A stretch of DNA of 64,000 bases from Microvirga sesbaniae (GTDB lineage Bacteria; Pseudomonadota; Alphaproteobacteria; Rhizobiales; Beijerinckiaceae): NCBI RefSeq assembly GCF_025460805.1, contig NZ_JAMXFJ010000009.1:124001-188000 (forward strand), read 5' to 3'. A program made the position numbers and the translations under genes. The notes under the pieces were generated by a model, which worked only from the letters and a program-made list of their open reading frames with translations, did no database searches and was not told where the DNA came from. Below, piece after piece: positions 9,047-17,559 of this stretch (the stretch's first letter is position 1; the number at the start of each line of letters is the position of its first letter).

Positions 9047-10477
9047 ATGACGATCGTCACGCAGAATGTCATTCCCGCATCCGTCCTTCTGCAGGACGGG
9101 CAGCCCGAATGGCTCCGGCAATGGGGCGGCTTCGCGGCCCGGATCGAGTTCTCGGACCTGCCGGAGCCCGTGGTCGCGCGCACTAAGCTCGTGATCCTCG
9201 ATTGCATCGGCGCCATCGCGGCCGGAATGCAGGAGCCCGAGATGCGGGGCCTCGTCGCGCGGCTCGGCGAGCGCGAGAGGACAGAGGGGCAGGTTCCGGT
9301 GATCGGAGCCGGGCGCCGCATGAGCGCGCTGCTCGCAAGCCTGCTCAACGGCACTGCGGGCACGATGCTGGAGCTGGACGAGGGCAATCAATATGCCCGC
9401 GGACATCCCGGAATCCACGTGGTCCCGGCGGCCTTGGCGGCGAGCGAGCGCCTTGCCCGTTCCGGCCCGGACCTGATCCTGGCGATCGCCCTCGGCTATG
9501 AAATCGGGTCCCGCGTCGGCATCGCGTCGAAACTGCGGGTGACCATGCATCCCCACGGCACCTGGGGGACGATCGGCGCTGCGCTGGCTGCAGCCCGGCT
9601 CGAAGGGGCCACGCCGGAGAAGATCATCGAGACCATCAATCTGGCCTCGAGCCTCGGCCTTTCCACGAGCCGGCGCACGATGCTAGAAGGCGGAACCGTG
9701 CGCAACACCTATGCGGGTTTCTCGAACCAGCTCGGTCTCGTGGCCTGGGAGTTGCAAGCTTCCGGCTTCATCGGGGAGACCGACGGCGTCGGGACCGTCT
9801 ATGGCACCGTAATCGCTGAGAACTTCCAGCCGGACGAGATGGTACGGGAGCTGGGCGAGCGCTGGGAGATCGTCCGCAACTACTTCAAGCGCCATGCGGC
9901 CTGCCGCTACACGCACGGCGCCCTTGACGCGCTCGGTGAAATCACACGCCAGCTGGGTGGATCGATCGATCCGGCCTCCATCGAGGCGATCGAGGTGGAT
10001 ACCTATGTCTGGGCGGCGCAACTCGACTCGGCCGAACCCAAGAACATGCTCGCGGCAAAATTCTCCCTGCCGTTCGCGCTCGCCACCTACATCGTCAATG
10101 ACGGCGCCAGCGTGCCGGCCTTCCGCGAAGCGGCCCAGGCGAATGCCGTCGCCCGCGATCTCGCACGCCGCGTCTCGGTGCGTGAGGATGCAGCGCTGAC
10201 GGCGATGCTTCCGGGTCTTCGCCCGGCCCGGGTGCGGGTACGCCTGAGGGATGGCCGGCAATTGGCGGCCGAGGTGCTCACCAACAAGGGTGACACCGAA
10301 AATCCGTACTCGCCCGAGGATGTGTGCGCCAAGTTCCGTGAGCTGGCGGAGCCCGTCTGGGGCGGCCCGCATGCGGAGTGCATCATGGCCGCGGTCGACG
10401 CCATCGATGGCGCATCCGACATCCGCGGGCTTTTGGACCTTCTTGCCCGCTCTCCCCAACACGGTTTTTCACAATGA
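9047..10477 (+). CDS. MmgE/PrpD-family protein
   Basis: Cytoplasmic protein of 476 residues in the MmgE/PrpD superfamily, which includes 2-methylcitrate dehydratase, cis-aconitate decarboxylase and iminodisuccinate epimerase. Typical segments are DCIGAIAAGMQEPE near the N-terminus, LNGTAGTMLELDEGN, HPHGTWGTIGAALAAARL and KRHAACRYTHGALDAL. ATG 9047 has GGAGAGGA immediately upstream, 13 bases after livF; the frame remains open upstream but overlaps livF. The stop overlaps the next start (ATGA). With a lyase and a LeuCD-like hydratase in the same locus it probably dehydrates, isomerises or decarboxylates a substituted di- or tricarboxylate. The exact reaction is unknown. Confidence 0.88.
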   Translation: MTIVTQNVIPASVLLQDGQPEWLRQWGGFAARIEFSDLPEPVVARTKLVILDCIGAIAAGMQEPEMRGLVARLGERERTEGQVPVIGAGRRMSALLASLLNGTAGTMLELDEGNQYARGHPGIHVVPAALAASERLARSGPDLILAIALGYEIGSRVGIASKLRVTMHPHGTWGTIGAALAAARLEGATPEKIIETINLASSLGLSTSRRTMLEGGTVRNTYAGFSNQLGLVAWELQASGFIGETDGVGTVYGTVIAENFQPDEMVRELGERWEIVRNYFKRHAACRYTHGALDALGEITRQLGGSIDPASIEAIEVDTYVWAAQLDSAEPKNMLAAKFSLPFALATYIVNDGASVPAFREAAQANAVARDLARRVSVREDAALTAMLPGLRPARVRVRLRDGRQLAAEVLTNKGDTENPYSPEDVCAKFRELAEPVWGGPHAECIMAAVDAIDGASDIRGLLDLLARSPQHGFSQ

Positions 10478-11352
10478 GTTTCAGAGAACGGCTCCTTCAG
10501 AACAAGATCGTCGTCGCCCCCGGCGTCTACGATCCGCTGACCGCATCGATCGCAACGGAGGCGGGTTTCGAGGCGCTCTACCTGTCCGGCGCGGCGATCG
10601 CCTATACCCGCCTCGGGCGCCCCGATATCGGCCTGGTGTCCATGAGCGAGGTCGCCGAGACCATTGCGCTGGTGCGTGACCGGGTGTCGACGCCGCTCGT
10701 GGTGGACGCGGATAACGGCTACGGCAATGCGCTCAACGTCCAACGCACAGTGCGGATCTTCGAGCGGGCCGGCGCGTCGGCAATCCAGCTCGAGGATCAG
10801 AGCTTCCCCAAGCGCTGCGGCCATTTGCAGGACAAGTCGATTATTCCTGCCGATGAAATGGCCGGCAAGATCAAGGCAGCCGCGGATGCCCGCGCTTCCG
10901 AGGAGACCATCATTGTCGCCCGTACCGATGCGGTCGCCGTCGAGGGCTTCGAGCCGGCGATCGAGAGGGCTCGGCTTTATGCAGAGGCGGGGGCCGACGT
11001 GCTGTTCGTGGAGGCTCCCAAGTCTCGCGAGCAACTCGCCGCGGTCACATCCGCCCTCGGCTCGTTGCGCCCGCTCCTCGCCAACATGGTCGAGGGCGGC
11101 GAGACGCCTCTGTCATCGGCGCATGACCTCGCCACACTCGGCTTCCGGCTCGTGATCTTCCCGGGCGGCATCGTGCGTGCCCTGGCGCGAGCCGCGCAGG
11201 ATTATTACCGCTCGCTTCACACCCACGGCACCAACGAACCTTTCCGCGATCGCATGTTCGACTTTACGGCGCTGAACCGTCTCATCGGCACCCCTGAAAT
11301 GCTGGCGCTCGGCGAGCGCTATAAATCCTTCGACTGGGAGAATGGCCAATGA
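10474..11352 (+). CDS. Isocitrate lyase/PEP mutase-family C-C lyase
   Basis: TIM-barrel Mg2+-dependent lyase of 292 residues. VVDADNGYG carries the metal ligands Asp78 and Asp80, with Glu107 in IQLEDQ. The catalytic loop reads PKRCGHL with Cys115, as in methylisocitrate lyase, isocitrate lyase, 2,3-dimethylmalate lyase and oxaloacetate hydrolase, and unlike PEP mutase. It should therefore cleave a C-C bond in a 2-hydroxyacid-type substrate, releasing pyruvate, glyoxylate or a related acid. It overlaps both neighbours by ATGA. Most likely a dimethylmalate- or methylisocitrate-lyase-like step; the substrate is inferred only from context. Confidence 0.88.
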   Translation: MSFRERLLQNKIVVAPGVYDPLTASIATEAGFEALYLSGAAIAYTRLGRPDIGLVSMSEVAETIALVRDRVSTPLVVDADNGYGNALNVQRTVRIFERAGASAIQLEDQSFPKRCGHLQDKSIIPADEMAGKIKAAADARASEETIIVARTDAVAVEGFEPAIERARLYAEAGADVLFVEAPKSREQLAAVTSALGSLRPLLANMVEGGETPLSSAHDLATLGFRLVIFPGGIVRALARAAQDYYRSLHTHGTNEPFRDRMFDFTALNRLIGTPEMLALGERYKSFDWENGQ

Positions 11353-13082
11353 GTGCTGTCGATCCCGTCACCCTGGCCGTCCTGAAAGGCCGCCTCGAGC
11401 AGATCGCGGACGAGATGGACGCAACCCTCTATCGCTCCGCATTCAACCCGATCATTGCGGAAGCCCGCGACGCCTGCCATGGGCTTTACCATCCCGTCAC
11501 CGGAGCGACCCTCGTGCAGGGGACGAACGGGCTGCCCATCTTCGTCGGTGCAATGGCGTTTGCCGTGAAGGCCGTGATCGACAAGGTCGAGCGGGAAGGG
11601 GGGCTGGAGCCCGGCGATACCTTCCTGTTCAACGATCCCTACGACGGCGGTACGCACCTGAATGACTTCCGCCTCGTGCGGCCGATCTTCCGGGGCGGCA
11701 AGCTCTATTGCTGGCTCGCTTCCGTTGGTCATTGGCTCGATATCGGCGGCAATGTGCCAGGTGGCTTCAACGCGCAGGCCACCGAAAGCTTCCAGGAGGG
11801 CGTGCGCTTTCCGCCCGTCAAGTTCATCCGGGCAGGGGTGATGAACGAGGACATCCTGGCGATCCTCTCGGCAAATGCCCGCGTGCCGGTGTCGAATTTC
11901 GGCGATCTCAACGGACAGCTCAATGCTCTCGATCTCGGCGAGCGGCGCCTGACGGACCTTCTCGACGAATATGGCGATAAGACGATCGCTACGGCTTTCG
12001 ACGCCTTTTCGGATCGCGCGGAGGCGATGATGCGCGCCGCCGTCAGTGCGCTGCCGGACGGCACCTATTCGTTCGAGGATTACCTCGACAACGACGGCAT
12101 CACCGATGAACGGCTCACGATCGCCCTGGACCTGACCGTCTCCGGCGATTCCATGGTTCTGGACTTCTCACGCTCCTCCGCGCCCTGCGCCGGACCGCTC
12201 AACATCGCCTATTCCACGGCGGTCGCCTGTTGCTATGTGGCCCTCAAGCACGTCTTCACCGACGTTCCGGCCAATGCCGGCTGCCTGCGGCCGATCACCT
12301 TCGTCATTCCAAGCACGACGCTCCTCGGCGTCAAAGCGCCGAAGCCCGTTGGGGGATATACGGAGACGATCCTGCGCGTCATCGGCGTCGTCTTCGGCGC
12401 TCTGGCCCAAGCCGATCCGAGCCGGGCGACGGCCGGGCCGTTCGGCACGATCAATGCTCTGTCGCTGGCCGGGCACCGCGCCGACGGATCGCGCTGGGTG
12501 ATGTTCTCGTTCTTCGGTGGAGGCCTCGGCGGCAATCCGGAGAGTGATGGCCTGAACCATGCCAACAATCCGATTTCGACGGCCACGATTCCGCCGGCGG
12601 AAATCTTGGAGGCCGCCTATCCGGTGATGTTCACCCAATGGGCGCTGCGGCCGGATTCCGCGGGAGCGGGAACCCATCGCGGCGGTGTCGGCGCGATTTA
12701 CGAGATCGAGTCCTTGACGGACGCGGATGTATTCCTCCTCGGCGAGCGCGGAAGGTTCGCGCCGTTCGGCGTGGCTGGTGGGCTGCCCGCGTCCCTGAAC
12801 CAGTTCTTCTGGCAGACGGATGAGGGCGAGCAATCGCCGCTGATGGCATCCAAGGTGGCGAACGTGAAGGTCCGCGCGGGACAGCGCGTGCGCCTGGAAT
12901 CGCCCGGCGGAGGCGGGTGGGGTCATCCTCTGAAGCGTGACCCGCAGCGCGTCGCCCGTGACGTGCGGCTTGGCTATGTCAGTGCCGAGACGGCGGCGCG
13001 GGATTACGGCGTCGTGGTGACGGAGAATGGCGAAGTGAACGAGAGCGCGACCGTCGCTCTGAGAAAGGGAGCGGCCGCATGA
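11349..13082 (+). CDS. hyuB: Hydantoinase B/oxoprolinase family protein (HyuB)
   Basis: Subunit B of an ATP-dependent cyclic amide hydrolase, 577 residues, full length. Family hallmarks are DPVTLAVLKGRLEQIADEMDATLYRSAFNP at the N-terminus, GDTFLFNDPYDGGTHLNDF near residue 100, and the C-terminal ESPGGGGWGHPLKRDP motif. With HyuA it would open a hydantoin, oxoproline, lactam or cyclic imide ring, though relatives also include acetone/acetophenone carboxylases. Four-base overlaps link it to the lyase before and HyuA after. Confidence 0.92.
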   Translation: MSAVDPVTLAVLKGRLEQIADEMDATLYRSAFNPIIAEARDACHGLYHPVTGATLVQGTNGLPIFVGAMAFAVKAVIDKVEREGGLEPGDTFLFNDPYDGGTHLNDFRLVRPIFRGGKLYCWLASVGHWLDIGGNVPGGFNAQATESFQEGVRFPPVKFIRAGVMNEDILAILSANARVPVSNFGDLNGQLNALDLGERRLTDLLDEYGDKTIATAFDAFSDRAEAMMRAAVSALPDGTYSFEDYLDNDGITDERLTIALDLTVSGDSMVLDFSRSSAPCAGPLNIAYSTAVACCYVALKHVFTDVPANAGCLRPITFVIPSTTLLGVKAPKPVGGYTETILRVIGVVFGALAQADPSRATAGPFGTINALSLAGHRADGSRWVMFSFFGGGLGGNPESDGLNHANNPISTATIPPAEILEAAYPVMFTQWALRPDSAGAGTHRGGVGAIYEIESLTDADVFLLGERGRFAPFGVAGGLPASLNQFFWQTDEGEQSPLMASKVANVKVRAGQRVRLESPGGGGWGHPLKRDPQRVARDVRLGYVSAETAARDYGVVVTENGEVNESATVALRKGAAA

Positions 13083-15142
13083 ACGCCGTCGTGGGAAAGA
13101 TCGTCGGCGTGGATGTGGGCGGGACATTCACGGACCTGTTCTATTACGATGAGGATGCAGCCCGGTTCCGTACGGCAAAGGTTCCGTCGAACCGCGGCGA
13201 CGAAGCCATCGGGTTTCTCGAAGGCCTGAAGTCCTTCGGACCTCTCGCAGAGCTCGGCTCCATCGTGCACGGCACGACGGTGGGCACCAATGCCCTGCTG
13301 GAGCGCAAGGGGGCTCGGATCGGCCTCATCACCACACGCGGGTTCCGGGACGTGCTCGAGATGCGCCGTCGCGACCGACGGAACACTTGGGGGCTCTGGG
13401 GGGATTTCGTTCCGGTCGTCGACCGCGACCTGCGCCTCGAAGTGGGCGAGCGCACCATGGCGGACGGAACCATCCGGGAGGAAATCCATTCAGACGAGGT
13501 CAAGGAGATCGCCCGGACATTGCTGGCGCGCGGCGCTGAGGCCCTCGCCATCGTCTTCATCAACGCTTATGCCAATCCCTCGAACGAGTTGAAGGCCCTT
13601 GCCGCGGCCCGAGAGGTCTGGCCTAACGAGAACATCGAGTGCTCGGCTCAGATCCTGCCTGAAATCCGCGAGTTCGAGCGCACTTCGACGACGGCGCTCA
13701 ACGCCTATCTTCAGCCGGTGGTCGGCAGCTATCTCGGCAAGCTGAATCAGGCCCTGGCAAAGGAGAATTTCTCGGGCAAGTTCCACATCGTTCAGTCGAA
13801 CGGCGGTGTCATGTCCACCGCGACGGCCCGGCGCCTGCCTGTGCGCACGGCCCTGTCCGGCCCGGCGGCGGGCGTGATTGCAGCCGCCGCCATCGCGAAA
13901 GCCGCGGGCTTTCCGGACGTGATCACGGGGGATCTCGGCGGAACCTCCTTCGACGTATCGATCGTGGTCGACGGCGAGACGGCGCTCGCGGCGCAGACCA
14001 CGATCGATTTCGGCCTCGTCATCCGGACGCCCATGATCGAGATCACCACGATCGGAGCGGGCGGAGGCTCGATCGCCCATGTGGATGCGGGCGGGCTGCT
14101 CCAGGTCGGGCCCGAGAGCGCGGGATCGCGCCCTGGGCCGGTGGCCTATGGGCAGGGCAACACGCGCCCGACGCTCACCGATGCCAACGTCGTGCTGGGG
14201 CGCATCAACGCCGAGCGCCCCATCGGTGGAAAGCTTTCTCGTCTGGATGTCGAGGCCGCGAAGGCCGCCATCGCCAAGCACGTGGCGGAGCCGCTCGGGC
14301 TCGATCCCATGCAGGCGGCAGAGGCCATCGTGCGGGTCGCCAACGGTAAGATGGCCGGCGCCATCCGCCTCGTGTCCATCGAGCGCGGACATGACCCCGG
14401 CCGCTTTGCCGCCGTGCCGTTCGGTGGCGGGGGAGCCCTGCATGTGGGAGCGCTGATCAAGGATGTGGGCCTGAAGGCTGCGCTCGTGCCGCGCTATCCG
14501 GGCGTGACCTCGGCGCTCGGCTGTGTCATCGCGGATATCCGGCACGATCAGGTGCAGACCGTGAACCTGCTTCTCGACCAGCTCGACGCCGAGGCTCTCG
14601 ATCAGCGCATGGTCGAGGAGGCGGAAGCCTCCCGCGCGGTTGTAGAAGAGGCCGGCCTTTCGGTCGAGCGGATCGACATCCTGTTCGAACTCGACATGCA
14701 TTATGTAGGCCAGACCCACACGGTCAGCGTTCCGCTGCCCGTCTCGCTCCAGAACGGAACGACGGGAACGACTGCGTCCGTCGTCCGGGAGGCTTTCGAG
14801 CGCGCCTACCAGGCCTCGTTCAGCCGCCTCCTGCCGGGGGTGCCGGCCAAGATCGTCAACCTGCGCACAGCCGCCGTGGGACGCAGGCCTCATTTCGACC
14901 TCTCGGCGCTCGCGCCCGAGTCTTCGGCGAGCCTGGAGACGGCAAGGCTCGGCAGCCGGCCGGTCTGGTTCGACGGCGGCTGGCACGACACCGCCATCTA
15001 TGCGCGCCTCGACCTGCCGGCCGGCGCGGTCGTGCATGGGCCGGCCATTCTCGAGCAGCCTGACGCGACCACCGTGATCGATCCGGATCTCGACGCGCGG
15101 GTGGACGATTTCGGCAACATCATCGTGGAGCGTGCCGTATGA
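13079..15142 (+). CDS. hyuA: Hydantoinase A/oxoprolinase family protein (HyuA)
   Basis: ATP-binding subunit A, 687 residues. The acetate/sugar kinase-like phosphate motif VDVGGTFTDL is at residues 11-20, the second nucleotide motif at GDLGGTSFDVSIV (about residue 280), and GAGGGSIAHVD follows. Length agrees with stand-alone HyuA proteins. Together with HyuB it couples ATP hydrolysis to ring opening of a cyclic amide or imide. ATGA overlaps on both sides. Confidence 0.92.
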   Translation: MNAVVGKIVGVDVGGTFTDLFYYDEDAARFRTAKVPSNRGDEAIGFLEGLKSFGPLAELGSIVHGTTVGTNALLERKGARIGLITTRGFRDVLEMRRRDRRNTWGLWGDFVPVVDRDLRLEVGERTMADGTIREEIHSDEVKEIARTLLARGAEALAIVFINAYANPSNELKALAAAREVWPNENIECSAQILPEIREFERTSTTALNAYLQPVVGSYLGKLNQALAKENFSGKFHIVQSNGGVMSTATARRLPVRTALSGPAAGVIAAAAIAKAAGFPDVITGDLGGTSFDVSIVVDGETALAAQTTIDFGLVIRTPMIEITTIGAGGGSIAHVDAGGLLQVGPESAGSRPGPVAYGQGNTRPTLTDANVVLGRINAERPIGGKLSRLDVEAAKAAIAKHVAEPLGLDPMQAAEAIVRVANGKMAGAIRLVSIERGHDPGRFAAVPFGGGGALHVGALIKDVGLKAALVPRYPGVTSALGCVIADIRHDQVQTVNLLLDQLDAEALDQRMVEEAEASRAVVEEAGLSVERIDILFELDMHYVGQTHTVSVPLPVSLQNGTTGTTASVVREAFERAYQASFSRLLPGVPAKIVNLRTAAVGRRPHFDLSALAPESSASLETARLGSRPVWFDGGWHDTAIYARLDLPAGAVVHGPAILEQPDATTVIDPDLDARVDDFGNIIVERAV

Positions 15143-15753
15143 GCAAAGCCGCCATCCCGGTGGAGCGCACGGCGCTCCTCATTGTCGATCTTCAGAACGA
15201 CTTCCTCCATCCGGAGGGCGCCTACGGGCGGGCGGAGCAGAGAGCACCGGAAATCGCAGCGCTTCCGGAACGAGTGAAGCCACTGGCCGACCTGTTGCGC
15301 GCCAAGGGCGGCTATGTCGTCTCGACGCAGTTCACCCTGGTGCCGGCGAAAGGCGGTGAGCCGCTGATCTCGCCTCATCTCAAGCAGCTTCGGCCTTTCC
15401 TCACGAAGGGGGACTTCCAACCCGGCTCCTGGGGGCATCAGCTCGTGGATGCCCTGCAGCCGGCCGATCTGAGCGTCGAGAAGATCGCCTATTCGGCCTT
15501 CTACATGACCCGACTCGAATGGGTGCTGCGCAAGTGCGGCATTGAGCGGCTTCTCGTCTGCGGCATCGTCACCAACGGCGGCGTCGCATCGACCGTGCGT
15601 GATGCGCATGTGCGCGACTTCGACACCGTTGTGCTCGAAGATGCCTGCGCGGCTTTCTCGCCTACCGTGCATGCCACGGCCATCGATGCCTTGCGGCCAG
15701 TCTGCCGTGTCGCTTCCCTTTCCGAGGTCGTGAGAGAGATCGAAGGCGCATGA
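15139..15753 (+). CDS. Isochorismatase-fold hydrolase, Cys replaced by Gly
   Basis: Cysteine-hydrolase/isochorismatase superfamily protein, 204 residues. The catalytic Asp17 (LLIVDLQNDF) and Lys115 (VEKIAYSAFY) are present. The motif that holds the nucleophilic cysteine in nicotinamidases and N-carbamoylsarcosine amidases reads GIVTNGGVASTVRDA here, with Gly148 at the Cys position. A glycine there is a feature of true isochorismatases (EntB, PhzD), which hydrolyse a vinyl ether without a covalent intermediate. An amidase role is therefore doubtful despite HyuAB next door; a vinyl-ether, enamine or imine type hydrolysis fits better. ATGA overlaps link it to hyuA and the flavoprotein gene. Confidence 0.85.
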   Translation: MSKAAIPVERTALLIVDLQNDFLHPEGAYGRAEQRAPEIAALPERVKPLADLLRAKGGYVVSTQFTLVPAKGGEPLISPHLKQLRPFLTKGDFQPGSWGHQLVDALQPADLSVEKIAYSAFYMTRLEWVLRKCGIERLLVCGIVTNGGVASTVRDAHVRDFDTVVLEDACAAFSPTVHATAIDALRPVCRVASLSEVVREIEGA

Positions 15754-17162
15754 GCATTCTTTCAGCGCATGGGATTGCCTTCGACTTGACGGTTCCGGTC
15801 ATCATCATCGGGGCCGGCGCGGCGGGCCTCGTCGCAGCCCTGTCGGCCCGTGAGGCCGGACAGGATGTTCTGGTTCTCGAACGGGATGCCGTGCCGCGCG
15901 GCTCGACGGCTCTCTCGGCCGGATTGATCCCCGCTCCCGGCACCCGGTGGCAGAGAGCGGCCGGCATCGTCGACAGCCCGGAGTCGTTCGCTCGCGATAT
16001 CGCCGCCAAGGCGAGCGGCGAGCCGGATCCCCTGCTCCTGGAGACGGTGACCGAGGCGATCGGGCCGACACTCGAATGGCTTGCGGATCATCACGACCTG
16101 CCATTTTCCGTCATCGAGAATTTTCGCTATCCGGGACACTCCGTGTGCCGGATGCACGGCCTGCCGACCCGGTCCGGTACGGAATTGGTCGATCGTCTGC
16201 GCGAGGCGGCGGACCGGGCGGGCGTCGATCTTCTCTGCGATGCCCGTGTCACGTCGTTGTTCGCAGAGCTGGACGGCCGTGTTGCAGGAATCGAGGTTGA
16301 GCGCCCTGACGGCACGAAGGAGAGGATCGGGTGCGTGATGCTCATCCTCGCCTGCAATGGTTATGGCGGCAACAAGGATCTCGTGCAGCGCCACATTCCG
16401 GAACTCGGCAACGCGCTTTACTTCGGCCACGAGGGCAATCAGGGTGATGCCCTGCTCTGGGGGCAGGTGCTGCGGGGCGCCACGCGGCACCTGTCGGGTC
16501 ACCAGGGGCATGGGTCGGTCGCGCATCCCCATGGCATTCTCATCACATGGGCGACGATCACGGAAGGCGGGTTTCAGGTGAATCTGCGCGGCGAGCGCTT
16601 CTCCGACGAAAGCCACGGTTATTCGGAGCAGGCGGCTGTCGTGCTGCGGCAACCGGAGGGACTTGCCTGGACAATTTTCGATGCGCGCATCGCCGGCATT
16701 GCCCGCCAGTTCGAGGATTTCCGTCAAGCAGAAGCGCTCGGCGCCATTCTGACAGCGGAAACCGTCGAGGATCTCGCGCGGCAGACGAACCTCCCTGTTG
16801 ATAGCCTCAAGGTCACTTTCGAGGATGTTGATGGGCTGAAGCTGGCTGGCGGGTTGGACCACTTCGGACGCAACTTCGCCGGCGCGCCACCTCTGCAGTC
16901 CCCGTTTCATGCCGTGAGAGTCACCGGAGCGCTGTTCCACACCCAAGGGGGGCTTGTGGTCGATGGCAACGCCCGCGTCATGCGCGAGGACGGAACGGCC
17001 CTGCCCAATCTCTTCGCTGTCGGCGGAGCGGCCTGCGGTGTCTCAGGTTCCAAGGCGGAAGGCTACCTATCCGGAAACGGACTTCTTTCAGCCGTCGCCT
17101 TGGGTCGAGTGGCTGGCCTCGCAACTGCCCGAGCAGGAACGATGTTGGATAAAATCAATTGA
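15750..17162 (+). CDS. FAD-dependent oxidoreductase, fumarate-reductase-like
   Basis: Flavoprotein of 470 residues in the FAD_binding_2 group (fumarate reductase, 3-ketosteroid dehydrogenase, urocanate reductase). Dinucleotide fold VIIIGAGAAGLVAAL with GxGxxG at residues 21-26, GSTALSAGLIPAPG substrate loop, and the C-terminal GLVVDGNARV / LPNLFAVGGAACGVSG FAD-binding segments. No cytochrome or flavin-covalent domain and no signal peptide, so it is probably cytosolic. Likely reduces or dehydrogenates a C=C bond of a pathway intermediate. Last gene of the coupled run; the electron partner is unknown. Confidence 0.85.
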   Translation: MSILSAHGIAFDLTVPVIIIGAGAAGLVAALSAREAGQDVLVLERDAVPRGSTALSAGLIPAPGTRWQRAAGIVDSPESFARDIAAKASGEPDPLLLETVTEAIGPTLEWLADHHDLPFSVIENFRYPGHSVCRMHGLPTRSGTELVDRLREAADRAGVDLLCDARVTSLFAELDGRVAGIEVERPDGTKERIGCVMLILACNGYGGNKDLVQRHIPELGNALYFGHEGNQGDALLWGQVLRGATRHLSGHQGHGSVAHPHGILITWATITEGGFQVNLRGERFSDESHGYSEQAAVVLRQPEGLAWTIFDARIAGIARQFEDFRQAEALGAILTAETVEDLARQTNLPVDSLKVTFEDVDGLKLAGGLDHFGRNFAGAPPLQSPFHAVRVTGALFHTQGGLVVDGNARVMREDGTALPNLFAVGGAACGVSGSKAEGYLSGNGLLSAVALGRVAGLATARAGTMLDKIN

Positions 17163-17559
17163 AAGGCCTCACACATATGAGGTGAGAGCATTTTTCGGCG
17201 AAGTGGATCCGGTTCGCCATCAACAATGCGGCACGGCCAAGACGAGAGGTGATTCCACGCCAGTGGAAACAGTTCTATGTCTTCGCAGCCTTCGAGTTCC
17301 TGGTGTTCTCCTACGGCATGGGCGCCGACAGCCGGTTCCTGGAGCGGTGCATGCGCCTCGGGCACGACTGGCGCATCCTTGTGACAACACCCTCCCCACG
17401 TCATGGCCGGCCTTGTGCCGGACATCCCGATGCGGTGAAGCGCGGCGCCTCTCGTATCGAGATCACCGGCACAAGGCCGGTGATGACGTGGCGGGCGGGA
17501 CACTTTCTATCTCCCCGTCGGCTTGCGAGAGGTGCGGCTCTCGTCGCTGCCAGAGATGT
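17163..17559. other. Intergenic region with repeat and possible gene remnant
   Basis: About 400 bases after the flavoprotein gene. Bases 17186-17215 resemble the second repeat family of this window, and 17397-17491 is a full copy of the first. Between them, a frame starting at 17249 (MIPRQWKQFYVFAAFEFL...) encodes a plausible membrane-like stretch up to about 17385 and then runs into the repeat, so it may be the broken start of a small membrane protein. I do not recognise its family. Confidence 0.35.
17397..17491. repeat. REP-like composite hairpin repeat (family 1)
   Basis: Two hairpin-forming arms, ATGGCCGGCCTTGTGCCGG-type and ATCACCGGCACAAGGCCGGT-type, separated by about 35 bases, with CGTCAT at the left end and ATGACG at the right. 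Other copies are listed separately. Confidence 0.8.

Noticed and set aside
15139..15753. Simple N-carbamoyl amidase or nicotinamidase annotation
   Set aside because: The nucleophilic cysteine of that group is replaced by glycine, so this function cannot be assumed.
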